Positions 49,001 to 62,275 of a DNA stretch of 64,000 nt are shown here, one piece after another. Every line of letters starts with the position of its first letter. Positions within the stretch are counted from its first letter, which is position 1. Origin of the DNA: Balanoglossus misakiensis (lineage: Eukaryota > Hemichordata); contig CM082579.2 in NCBI GenBank assembly GCA_040954595.2, positions 14,446,001-14,510,000 on the forward strand, written 5' to 3'. A program made the translations under genes and the position numbers. Under the pieces are notes generated by a model, which saw only the letters and a program-made list of their open reading frames with translations, ran no database searches and was not told the origin of the DNA.

Positions 49001-52000
49001 TTTTGAAAAAATCATGGGTGAAAATCATCAAAAAATGACAAATTTTCGTCTTTGCAAAATCTCAAAATTTCGTCGGTTTTTGAAAAATAATATGGGTGAA
49101 AATCATCAAAAAATGACAAATTTTTGACTGCAAAATCTCAAAATTTCGTCGATTTTTGAAAAAAATCATGGGTGAAAATCATCAAAAAATGACAAATTTT
49201 CGACTTTGCAAAATCTCAAAATTTCGTCGGTTTTGAAAAAAATCATGGGTTCGTCGATTTTTTTAAATAAAAACATGGGTAAAAATCATCAAAAAATGAC
49301 AAATGTTCGACTTTGCAAAATCTAAAAATTTCGTCGATTTTTGAAAAAAAATCATGGGTGAAAATCATCAAAAAATGACAAATTTTCGTCTTTGCAAAAT
49401 CTCAAAATTTCGTCCATTTTTGAAAAAAAATCATGGGTAAAAATCATCAAAAATGACAAATTTTCGACTTTGCAAAATCTCAAAATTTTGTTGATTTTTG
49501 AAAAAAATCATAGATGAAAATCATCAAAAAATGACAAATTTTCGACTTTGCAAAATCTCAAAATTTCGTCGATTTTTGAAGAAAATCATGGGTGAAAATC
49601 ATCAAAAAATGACAAATTTTGAAAAAAAAACGGGTGAAAATCATCAAAAAATGACAAATTTTCCTCTTTGCAAAATCTCAAAATTTCGTCGATTTTTGAA
49701 AAAAATCATGGGTGAAAATCATGAAAAAATGACAAATTTTCCTCTTTGCAAAATCTCAAAATTTCGTCGATTTTTGAAAAAAAATCATGGGTGAAAATCA
49801 TCAAAAAATGACAAATTTTCGTCTTTGCAAAATCTCAAAATTTCGTCCATTTTAGAAAAAAAATCATGGGTAAAAATCATCAAAAATGACAAATTTTCAT
49901 CTTTGCAAAATCCCAAATTTTCGTCGATTTTTGAAAAAAAATCATGGTTGAAAATCATCAAAAAATGACAAAATTTTCGACTTTGCAAAATCTCAAATTT
50001 TGGTCGATTTTTGAAAAAAATCATGGGGGAAAATCATGAAAAAATGACAAATTCTCCTCTTTGCAAAATCTCAAAATTTCGTCGATTTTTGAAAAAAAAT
50101 CATGGGTGAAAATCATCAAAAAATGACAAATTTTCGTCTTTGCATAATCTCAAAATTTCGTCCATTTTTGAAAAAAATCACGGGTGAAAATCATCAAAAA
50201 ATGACAAAATTTTCGACTTTGCAAAATCTCAAAATTTGGTCGATTTTTGAAAAAAATCATGGGGGAAAATCATGAAAAAATGACAAATTCTCCTCTTTGC
50301 AAAATCTCAAAATTTCGTCGATTTTTGAAAAAAAATCATGGGTGAAAATCATCAAAAAATGACAAATTTTCGTCTTTGCAAAATCTCAAAATTTCGTCCA
50401 TTTTTGAAAAAAATCACGGGTGAAAATCATCAAAAAATGACAAATTTTCGACTTTGCAAAATCTCAACATTTCGTCAATTTTTGAAAAAAATCATGGGGG
50501 AAAATCATGAAAAAATGACAAATTTTCCTCTTTGCAAAATCTCAAAATTTCGTCGATTTTTAAAAAAAGACATGGGTGAAAATCATCAAAAAATAACAAA
50601 TTTTCGACTTTGCAAAACCTCAAAATTTCGTCCATTTTTGAAAAAAAATCATGGGTAAAAATCATCAAAAAATGACAAATTTTCGTCTTTGCAAAATCTC
50701 ACAATTTCGTCGATTTTTGAAAAAAATCATGTGTGAAAATCATCAAAAAATGACAAATTTTCGACTTTGCAAAATCTCAAAATTTCGTCAATTTTTGAAA
50801 AAATCATGGGTGAAAATCATCAAAAAATAACAAATTTTCGTCTTTGCAAAATCTCAAAATTACGTCCATTTAAAAAAAAAAACATGGGGGAAAATCATCA
50901 AAAAATGACAAATTTTCGACTTTGCAAAATCTCAAAATTTCGTCGATTTTTGAAAAAAATCATGGGTGAAAATCATCAAAAAATGACAAATTTTCGACTT
51001 TGCAAAATCTCAAAATTTCGTCAATTTTTGAAAAAAATCATGGGAGAAAATCATCAAAAAATGACACATTTTCCTCTGCAAAATCTCAAAATTTCGTCGA
51101 TTTTTGAAAAAAATCATGGGTGAAAATCATGAAAAAATGACAAATTTTCCTCTTTGCAAAATATCAAAATTTCGTCGTTTTATGAAAAAAAATCATGGGT
51201 GAAAATCATCAAAAAATGACAAATTTTCGTCTTGGCAAAATCTCAAATTTTGTCCATTTCTGAAAAAAAATTATGGGTAAAAATCATCAAAAATGACAAA
51301 TTTTCATCTTTGCAAAATCTCAAATTTTCGTCGATTTTTGAAAAAAATCATGGTTGAATATCATCAAAAAATGACAAAATTTTCGACTCTGCAAAATCTC
51401 AAAATTTCGTCGATTTTTGAAAAAAATCATGGGGGAAAATCATGAAAAAATGACAAATTTTCCTCTTTGCAAAATCTTAAAATTTCGTCGATTTTTGAAA
51501 AAAAATCATGGGTGAAAATTATCAAAAAATGACAAATTTTCGTCTTTGCAAAATCTCAAATTTTCGTCGATTTTTGAAAAAAAATCATGGTTGAAAATCA
51601 TCAAAAAATGACAAAATTTTCGACTTTGTAAAATCACAAAATTTCGTCGATTTTGAAAAAAATCATAGGTTCGTCGATTTTTGTAAAAAAAAACATGGGT
51701 GAAAATCATCAAAAAATGACAAATTTTGAAAAAAAAACGGGTGAAAATCATCAAAAAATGACACATTTTCGACTTTGCAAAATCTCAAAATTTCGTCGAT
51801 TTTTGAAAAAAATCATGGGTGAAAATCATCAAAAAATGACAAATTTTCGACTTTGCAAAATCTCAAAATTTCGTCGGTTTTGAAAAAAATCATGGGTTCG
51901 TCGATTTTTTTAAATAAAAACATGGGTAAAAATCATCAAAAAATGACAAATGTTCGACTTTGCAAAATCTAAAAATTTCGTCGATTTTTGAAAAAAAATC

Positions 52001-55000
52001 ATGGGTGAAAATCATCAAAAAATGACAAATTTTCGTCTTTGCAAAATCTCAAAATTTCGTCCATTTTTGAAAAAAAATCATGGGTAAAAATCATCAAAAA
52101 TGACAAATTTTCGACTTTGCAAAATCTCAAAATTTTGTTGATTTTTGAAAAAAATCATAGATGAAAATCATCAAAAAATGACAAATTTTCGACTTTGCAA
52201 AATCTCAAAATTTCGTCGATTTTTGAAGAAAATCATGGGTGAAAATCATCAAAAAATGACAAATTTTGAAAAAAAAACGGGTGAAAATCATCAAAAAATG
52301 ACAAATTTTCCTCTTTGCAAAATCTCAAAATTTCGTCGATTTTTGAAAAAAATCATGGGTGAAAATCATGAAAAAATGACAAATTTTCCTCTTTGCAAAA
52401 TCTCAAAATTTCGTCGATTTTTGAAAAAAAATCATGGGTGAAAATCATCAAAAAATGACAAATTTTCGTCTTTGCAAAATCTCAAAATTTCGTCCATTTT
52501 AGAAAAAAAATCATGGGTAAAAATCATCAAAAATGACAAATTTTCATCTTTGCAAAATCCCAAATTTTCGTCGATTTTTGAAAAAAAATCATGGTTGAAA
52601 ATCATCAAAAAATGACAAAATTTTCGACTTTGCAAAATCTCAAATTTTGGTCGATTTTTGAAAAAAATCATGGGGGAAAATCATGAAAAAATGACAAATT
52701 CTCCTCTTTGCAAAATCTCAAAATTTCGTCGATTATTGAAAAAAAATCATGGGTGAAAATCATCAAAAAATGACAAATTTTCGTCTTTGCAAAATCTCAA
52801 AATTTCGTCCATTTTTGAAAAAAAATCATGGGTAAAAATCATCAAAAATGACAAATTTTCGTCTTTGTAAAATCTCAAAATTTCGTCCATTTTTGAAAAA
52901 AATCACGGGTGAAAATCATCAAAAAATGACAAAATTTTCGACTTTGCAAAATCTCAAAATTTGGTCGATTTTTGAAAAAAATCATGGGGGAAAATCATGA
53001 AAAAATGACAAATTCTCCTCTTTGCAAAATCTCAAAATTTCGTCGATTTTTGAAAAAAAATCATGGGTGAAAATCATCAAAAAATGACAAATTTTCGTCT
53101 TTGCAAAATCTCAAAATTTCGTCCATTTTTGAAAAAAATCACGGGTGAAAATCATCAAAAAATGACAAATTTTCGACTTTGCAAAATCTCAACATTTCGT
53201 CAATTTTTGAAAAAAATCATGGGGGAAAATCATGAAAAAATGACAAATTTTCCTCTTTGCAAAATCTCAAAATTTCGTCGATTTTTAAAAAAAGACATGG
53301 GTGAAAATCATCAAAAAATAACAAATTTTCGACTTTGCAAAACCTCAAAATTTCGTCCATTTTTGAAAAAAAATCATGGGTAAAAATCATCAAAAAATGA
53401 CAAATTTTCGTCTTTGCAAAATCTCACAATTTCGTCGATTTTTGAAAAAAATCATGTGTGAAAATCATCAAAAAATGACAAATTTTCGACTTTGCAAAAT
53501 CTCAAAATTTCGTCAATTTTTGAAAAAATCATGGGTGAAAATCATCAAAAAATAACAAATTTTCGTCTTTGCAAAATCTCAAAATTACGTCCATTTAAAA
53601 AAAAAATCATGTGTGAAAATCATCAAAAAATGACAAATTTTCGACTTTGCAAAATCTCAAAATTTCGTCAATTTTTGAAAAAATCATGGGTGAAAATCAT
53701 CAAAAAATAACAAATTTTCGTCTTTGCAAAATCTCAAAATTTCGTCCATTTAAAAAAAAAACATGGGGGAAAATCATCAAAAAATGACAAATTTTCGACT
53801 TTGCAAAATCTCAAAATTTCGTCGATTTTTGAAAAAAAATAAGGGTGAAAATCATCAAAAAATGACAAATTTTCGACTTTGCAAAATCTCAAAATTTCGT
53901 CAGTTTTTGAAAAAAATCATGGGAGAAAATCATCAAAAAATGACAAATTTTGAAAAAAAAAACGGGTGAAAATCATCAAAAAATGACACATTTTCCTCTG
54001 CAAAATCTCAAAATTTCGTCGTTTTTTGAAAAAAAATCATTGGTGAAAATCATCAAAAAATGACAAATTTTCGTCTTTGCAAAATCTCAAAATTTCGTCC
54101 ATTTTTGAAAAAAAATCATGGGTAAAAATCATCAAAAATGACAAATTTTCGTCTTTGCAAAATCTCAAATTTTCGTCGATTTTTGAAAAAAATCATGGGG
54201 GAAAATCATGAAAAAATGACAAATTTTCCTCTTTGCAAAATCTCAAAATTTCGTCGATTTTTGAAAAAAATCATGGGTGAAAATCATGAAAAAATGACAA
54301 ATTTTCCTCTTTGCAAAATATCAAAATTTCGTCGTTTTATGAAAAAAAATCATGGGTGAAAATCATCAAAAAATGACAAATTTTCGTCTTTGCAAAATCT
54401 CAAAATTTCGTCCATTTTTGAAAAAAAATCATGGGTAAAAATCATCAAAAATGACAAATTTTCGTCTTTGCAAAATCTCAAATTTTCGTCGATTTTTGAA
54501 AAAAATCATGGGGGAAAATCATGAAAAAATGACAAATTTTCCTCTTTGCAAAATCTCAAAATTTCGTCGTTTTATGAAAAAAAATCATGGGTGAAAATCA
54601 TCAAAAAATAACAAATTTTCGACTTTGCAAAATCTCAAAATTTCGTCCATTTTTGAAAAAAAATCATGGGTAAAAATCATCAAAAAATGACAAATTTTGA
54701 AAAAAAAACGGGTGAAAATCATCAAAAAATGACACATTTTCGACTTTGCAAAATCTCAAAATTTCGTCAATTTTTGAAAAAAAATCATGGGTGAAAATCA
54801 TCAAAAAATGACAAATTTTCGTCATTGCAAAATCTCAAAATTTCGTCCATTTCTGAAAAAAAATTATGGGTAAAAATCATCAAAAATGACAAATTTTCAT
54901 CTTTGCAAAATCCCAAATTTTCGTCGATTTTTGAAAAAAAATCATGGTTGAAAATCATCAAAAAATGACAAAATTTTCGACTTTGCAAAATCTCAAAATT

Positions 55001-58000
55001 TGGTCGATTTTTGAAAAAAATCATTGGGGAAAATCATGAAAAAATGACAAATTCTCCTCTTTGCAAAATCTCAAAATTTCGTCGATTTTTGAAAAAAAAT
55101 CATGGGTGAAAATCATCAAAAAATGACAAATTTTCGTCTTTGCAAAATCTCACAATTTCGTCGATTTTTGAAAAAAATCATGGGAGAAAATCATCAAAAA
55201 ATGACAAATTTTCGACTTTGCAAAATCTCAACATTTCGTCGATTTTAAAAAAAAAACTGGGGAAAATCATCAAAAAATGACAAATTTTCGACTTTGCAAA
55301 ATCTCAAAATTTCGTCGATTTTTGAAAAAAATCATGGGTGAAAATCATCAAAAAATGACAAATTTTCGACTTTGCAAAATCTCAAAATTTCGTCAATTTT
55401 TGAAAAAATCATGGGTGAAAATCATCAAAAAATGACAAATTTTCGTCTTTGCAAAATCTCAAAATTTCGTCGGTTTTTGAAAAATAATATGGGTGAAAAT
55501 CATCAAAAAATGACAAATTTTTGACTGCAAAATCTCAAAATTTCGTCGATTTTTGAAAAAAATCATGGGTGAAAATCATCAAAAAATGACAAATTTTCGA
55601 CTTTGCAAAATCTCAAAATTTCGTCGGTTTTGAAAAAAATCATGGGTTCGTCGATTTTTTTAAATAAAAACATGGGTAAAAATCATCAAAAAATGACAAA
55701 TGTTCGACTTTGCAAAATCTAAAAATTTCGTCGATTTTTGAAAAAAAATCATGGGTGAAAATCATCAAAAAATGACAAATTTTCGTCTTTGCAAAATCTC
55801 AAAATTTCGTCCATTTTTGAAAAAAAATCATGGGTAAAAATCATCAAAAATGACAAATTTTCGACTTTGCAAAATCTCAAAATTTCGTCAATTTTTGAAA
55901 AAATCATGGGTGAAAATCATCAAAAAATGACAAATTTTCGTCTTTGCAAAATCTCAAAATTTCGTCGGTTTTTGAAAAATAATATGGGTGAAAATCATCA
56001 AAAAATGACAAATTTTTGACTGCAAAATCTCAAAATTTCGTCGATTTTTGAAAAAAATCATGGGTGAAAATCATCAAAAAATGACAAATTTTCGACTTTG
56101 CAAAATCTCAAAATTTCGTCGGTTTTGAAAAAAATCATGGGTTCGTCGATTTTTTTAAATAAAAACATGGGTAAAAATCATCAAAAAATGACAAATGTTC
56201 GACTTTGCAAAATCTAAAAATTTCGTCGATTTTTGAAAAAAAATCATGGGTGAAAATCATCAAAAAATGACAAATTTTCGTCTTTGCAAAATCTCAAAAT
56301 TTCGTCCATTTTTGAAAAAAAATCATGGGTAAAAATCATCAAAAATGACAAATTTTCGACTTTGCAAAATCTCAAAATTTTGTTGATTTTTGAAAAAAAT
56401 CATAGATGAAAATCATCAAAAAATGACAAATTTTCGACTTTGCAAAATCTCAAAATTTCGTCGATTTTTGAAGAAAATCATGGGTGAAAATCATCAAAAA
56501 ATGACAAATTTTGAAAAAAAAACGGGTGAAAATCATCAAAAAATGACAAATTTTCCTCTTTGCAAAATCTCAAAATTTCGTCGATTTTTGAAAAAAATCA
56601 TGGGTGAAAATCATGAAAAAATGACAAATTTTCCTCTTTGCAAAATCTCAAAATTTCGTCGATTTTTGAAAAAAAATCATGGGTGAAAATCATCAAAAAA
56701 TGACAAATTTTCGTCTTTGCAAAATCTCAAAATTTCGTCCATTTTAGAAAAAAAATCATGGGTAAAAATCATCAAAAATGACAAATTTTCATCTTTGCAA
56801 AATCCCAAATTTTCGTCGATTTTTGAAAAAAAATCATGGTTGAAAATCATCAAAAAATGACAAAATTTTCGACTTTGCAAAATCTCAAATTTTGGTCGAT
56901 TTTTGAAAAAAATCATGGGGGAAAATCATGAAAAAATGACAAATTCTCCTCTTTGCAAAATCTCAAAATTTCGTCGATTTTTGAAAAAAAATCATGGGTG
57001 AAAATCATCAAAAAATGACAAATTTTCGTCTTTGCATAATCTCAAAATTTCGTCCATTTTTGAAAAAAATCACGGGTGAAAATCATCAAAAAATGACAAA
57101 ATTTTCGACTTTGCAAAATCTCAAAATTTGGTCGATTTTTGAAAAAAATCATGGGGGAAAATCATGAAAAAATGACAAATTCTCCTCTTTGCAAAATCTC
57201 AAAATTTCGTCGATTTTTGAAAAAAAATCATGGGTGAAAATCATCAAAAAATGACAAATTTTCGTCTTTGCAAAATCTCAAAATTTCGTCCATTTTTGAA
57301 AAAAATCACGGGTGAAAATCATCAAAAAATGACAAATTTTCGACTTTGCAAAATCTCAACATTTCGTCAATTTTTGAAAAAAATCATGGGGGAAAATCAT
57401 GAAAAAATGACAAATTTTCCTCTTTGCAAAATCTCAAAATTTCGTCGATTTTTAAAAAAAGACATGGGTGAAAATCATCAAAAAATAACAAATTTTCGAC
57501 TTTGCAAAACCTCAAAATTTCGTCCATTTTTGAAAAAAAATCATGGGTAAAAATCATCAAAAAATGACAAATTTTCGTCTTTGCAAAATCTCACAAGTTC
57601 GTCGATTTTTGAAAAAAATCATGTGTGAAAATCATCAAAAAATGACAAATTTTCGACTTTGCAAAATCTCAAAATTTCGTCAATTTTTGAAAAAATCATG
57701 GGTGAAAATCATCAAAAAATAACAAATTTTCGTCTTTGCAAAATCTCAAAATTACGTCCATTTAAAAAAAAAAACATGGGGGAAAATCATCAAAAAATGA
57801 CAAATTTTCGACTTTGCAAAATCTCAAAATTTCGTCGATTTTTGAAAAAAATCATGGGTGAAAATCATCAAAAAATGACAAATTTTCGACTTTGCAAAAT
57901 CTCAAAATTTCGTCAATTTTTGAAAAAAATCATGGGAGAAAATCATCAAAAAATGACACATTTTCCTCTGCAAAATCTCAAAATTTCGTCGATTTTTGAA

Positions 58001-61000
58001 AAAAATCATGGGTGAAAATCATGAAAAAATGACAAATTTTCCTCTTTGCAAAATATCAAAATTTCGTCGTTTTATGAAAAAAAATCATGGGTGAAAATCA
58101 TCAAAAAATAACAAATTTTCGACTTTGCAAAATCTCAAAATTTCGTCCATTTTTGAAAAAAAATCATGGGTAAAAATCATCAAAAAATGACAAATTTTAA
58201 AAAAAAAACGGGTGAAAATCATCAAAAAATGACACATTTTCGACTTTGCAAAATCTCAAAATTTCGTCAATTTTTGAAAAAATCATGGGTGAAAATCATC
58301 AAAAAATAACAAATTTTCGTCTTTGCAAAATCTCAAAATTACGTCCATTTAAAAAAAAAATCATGTGTGAAAATCATCAAAAAATGACAAATTTTCGACT
58401 TTGCAAAATCTCAAAATTTCGTCAATTTTTGAAAAAATCATGGGTGAAAATCATCAAAAAATAACAAATTTTCGTCTTTGCAAAATCTCAAAATTTCGTC
58501 CATTTAAAAAAAAAAACATGGGGGAAAATCATCAAAAAATGACAAATTTTCGACTTTGCAAAATCTCAAAATTTCGTCGATTTTTGAAAAAAAATAAGGG
58601 TGAAAATCATCAAAAAATGACAAATTTTCGACTTTGCAAAATCTCAAAATTTCGTCAGTTTTTGAAAAAAATCATGGGAGAAAATCATCAAAAAATGACA
58701 AATTTTGAAAAAAAAAACGGGTGAAAATCATCAAAAAATGACACATTTTCCTCTGCAAAATCTCAAAATATCGTCGTTTTTTGAAAAAAAATCATTGGTG
58801 AAAATCATCAAAAAATGACAAATTTTCGTCTTTGCAAAATCTCAAAATTTCGTCCATTTTTGAAAAAAAATCATGGGTAAAAATCATCAAAAATGACAAA
58901 TTTTCGTCTTTGCAAAATCTCAAATTTTCGTCGATTTTTGAAAAAAATCCTGGGGGAAAATCATGAAAAAATGACAAATTTTCCTCTTTGCAAAATCTCA
59001 AAATTTCGTCGATTTTTGAAAAAAATCATGGGTGAAAATCATGAAAAAATGACAAATTTTCCTCTTTGCAAAATATCAAAATTTCGTCGTTTTATGAAAA
59101 AAAATCATGGGTGAAAATCATCAAAAAATGACAAATTTTCGTCTTTGCAAAATCTCAAAATTTCGTCCATTTTTGAAAAAAAATCATGGGTAAAAATCAT
59201 CAAAAATGACAAATTTTCGTCTTTGCAAAATCTCAAATTTTCGTCGATTTTTGAAAAAAATCATGGGGGAAAATCATGAAAAAATGACAAATTTTCCTCT
59301 TTGCAAAATCTCAAAATTTCGTCGTTTTATGAAAAAAAATCATGGGTGAAAATCATCAAAAAATAACAAATTTTCCACTTTGCAAAATCTCAAAATTTCG
59401 TCCATTTTTGAAAAAAAATCATGGGTAAAAATCATCAAAAAATGACAAATTTTGAAAAAAAAACGGGTGAAAATCATCAAAAAATGACACATTTTCGACT
59501 TTGCAAAATCTCAAAATTTCGTCAATTTTTGAAAAAAAATCATGGGTGAAAATCATCAAAAAATGACAAATTTTCGTCTTTGCAAAATCTCAAAATTTCG
59601 TCCATTTCTGAAAAAAAATTATGGGTAAAAATCATCAAAAATGACAAATTTTCATCTTTGCAAAATCCCAAATTTTCGTCGATTTTTGAAAAAAAATCAT
59701 GGTTGAAAATCATCAAAAAATGACAAAATTTTCGACTTTGCAAAATCTCAAAATTTGGTCGATTTTTGAAAAAAATCATTGGGGAAAATCATGAAAAAAT
59801 GACAAATTCTCCTCTTTGCAAAATCTCAAAATTTCGTCGATTTTTGAAAAAAAATCATGGGTGAAAATCATCAAAAAATGACAAATTTTCGTCTTTACAA
59901 AATCTCACAATTTCGTCGATTTTTGAAAAAAATCATGGGAGAAAATCATCAAAAAATGACAAATTTTCGACTTTGCAAAATCTCAACATTTCGTCGATTT
60001 TAAAAAAAAAACGGGGGAAAATCATCAAAAAATGACAAATTTTCGACTTTGCAAAATCTCAAAATTTCGTCGATTTTTGAAAAAAATCATGGGTGAAAAT
60101 CATCAAAAAATGACAAATTTTCGACTTTGCAAAATCTCAAAATTTCGTCAATTTTTGAAAAAATCATGGGTGAAAATCATCAAAAAATGACAAATTTTCG
60201 TCTTTGCAAAATCTCAAAATTTCGTCGGTTTTTGAAAAATAATATGGGTGAAAATCATCAAAAAATGACAAATTTTTGACTGCAAAATCTCAAAATTTCG
60301 TCGATTTTTGAAAAAAATCATGGGTGAAAATCATCAAAAAATGACAAATTTTCGACTTTGCAAAATCTCAAAATTTCGTCGGTTTTGAAAAAAATCATGG
60401 GTTCGTCGATTTTTTTAAATAAAAACATGGGTAAAAATCATCAAAAAATGACAAATGTTCGACTTTGCAAAATCTAAAAATTTCGTCGATTTTTGAAAAA
60501 AAATCATGGGTGAAAATCATCAAAAAATGACAAATTTTCGTCTTTGCAAAATCTCAAAATTTCGTCCATTTTTGAAAAAAAATCATGGGTAAAAATCATC
60601 AAAAATGACAAATTTTCGACTTTGCAAAATCTCAAAATTTTGTTGATTTTTGAAAAAAATCATAGATGAAAATCATCAAAAAATGACAAATTTTCGACTT
60701 TGCAAAATCTCAAAATTTCGTCGATTTTTGAAGAAAATCATGGGTGAAAATCATCAAAAAATGACAAATTTTGAAAAAAAAACGGGTGAAAATCATCAAA
60801 AAATGACAAATTTTCCTCTTTGCAAAATCTCAAAATTTCGTCGATTTTTGAAAAAAATCATGGGTGAAAATCATGAAAAAATGACAAATTTTCCTCTTTG
60901 CAAAATCTCAAAATTTCGTCGATTTTTGAAAAAAAATCATGGGTGAAAATCATCAAAAAATGACAAATTTTCGTCTTTGCAAAATCTCAAAATTTCGTCC

Positions 61001-62275
61001 ATTTTAGAAAAAAAATCATGGGTAAAAATCATCAAAAATGACAAATTTTCATCTTTGCAAAATCCCAAATTTTCGTCGATTTTTGAAAAAAAATCATGGT
61101 TGAAAATCATCAAAAAATGACAAAATTTTCGACTTTGCAAAATCTCAAATTTTGGTCGATTTTTGAAAAAAATCATGGGGGAAAATCATGAAAAAATGAC
61201 AAATTCTCCTCTTTGCAAAATCTCAAAATTTCGTCGATTTTTGAAAAAAAATCATGGGTGAAAATCATCAAAAAATGACAAATTTTCGTCTTTGCAAAAT
61301 CTCAAAATTTCGTCCATTTTTGAAAAAAATCACGGGTGAAAATCATCAAAAAATGACAAAATTTTCGACTTTGCAAAATCTCAAAATTTGGTCGATTTTT
61401 GAAAAAAATCATGGGGGAAAATCATGAAAAAATGACAAATTCTCCTCTTTGCAAAATCTCAAAATTTCGTCGATTTTTGAAAAAAAATCATGGGTGAAAA
61501 TCATCAAAAAATGACAAATTTTCGTCTTTGCAAAATCTCAAAATTTCGTCCATTTTTGAAAAAAATCACGGGTGAAAATCATCAAAAAATGACAAATTTT
61601 CGACTTTGCAAAATCTCAACATTTCGTCAATTTTTGAAAAAAATCATGGGGGAAAATCATGAAAAAATGACAAATTTTCCTCTTTGCAAAATCTCAAAAT
61701 TTCGTCGATTTTTAAAAAAAGACATGGGTGAAAATCATCAAAAAATAACAAATTTTCGACTTTGCAAAACCTCAAAATTTCGTCCATTTTTGAAAAAAAA
61801 TCATGGGTAAAAATCATCAAAAAATGACAAATTTTCGTCTTTGCAAAATCTCACAATTTCGTCGATTTTTGAAAAAAATCATGTGTGAAAATCATCAAAA
61901 AATGACAAATTTTCGACTTTGCAAAATCTCAAAATTTCGTCAATTTTTGAAAAAATCATGGGTGAAAATCATCAAAAAATAACAAATTTTCGTCTTTGCA
62001 AAATCTCAAAATTACGTCCATTTAAAAAAAAAAACATGGGGGAAAATCATCAAAAAATGACAAATTTTCGACTTTGCAAAATCTCAAAATTTCGTCGATT
62101 TTTGAAAAAAATCATGGGTGAAAATCATCAAAAAATGACAAATTTTCGACTTTGCAAAATCTCAAAATTTCGTCAATTTTTGAAAAAAATCATGGGAGAA
62201 AATCATCAAAAAATGACACATTTTCCTCTGCAAAATCTCAAAATTTCGTCGATTTTTGAAAAAAATCATGGGTGA
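45040..62275 (+). repeat. Overlapping long duplications: 8,015, 6,892, 4,755 and 4,260 bp offsets
   Basis: Markers 45,048, 45,477, 45,748 and 46,769 recur at 53,063, 53,492, 53,763 and 54,785 (offset 8,015-8,016). Markers 47,893, 48,897, 49,498, 50,338 and 50,767 recur at 54,785, 55,789, 56,390, 57,230 and 57,659 (offset 6,892). Markers 56,390, 57,230 and 57,659 recur at 60,650, 61,490 and 61,919 (offset 4,260). Markers 53,492, 54,138 and 54,785 recur at 58,246, 58,893 and 59,540 (offset 4,754-4,755). Even a single-base variant, 'gcataatctc' at 50,144, recurs at 57,036. Confidence 0.85.
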
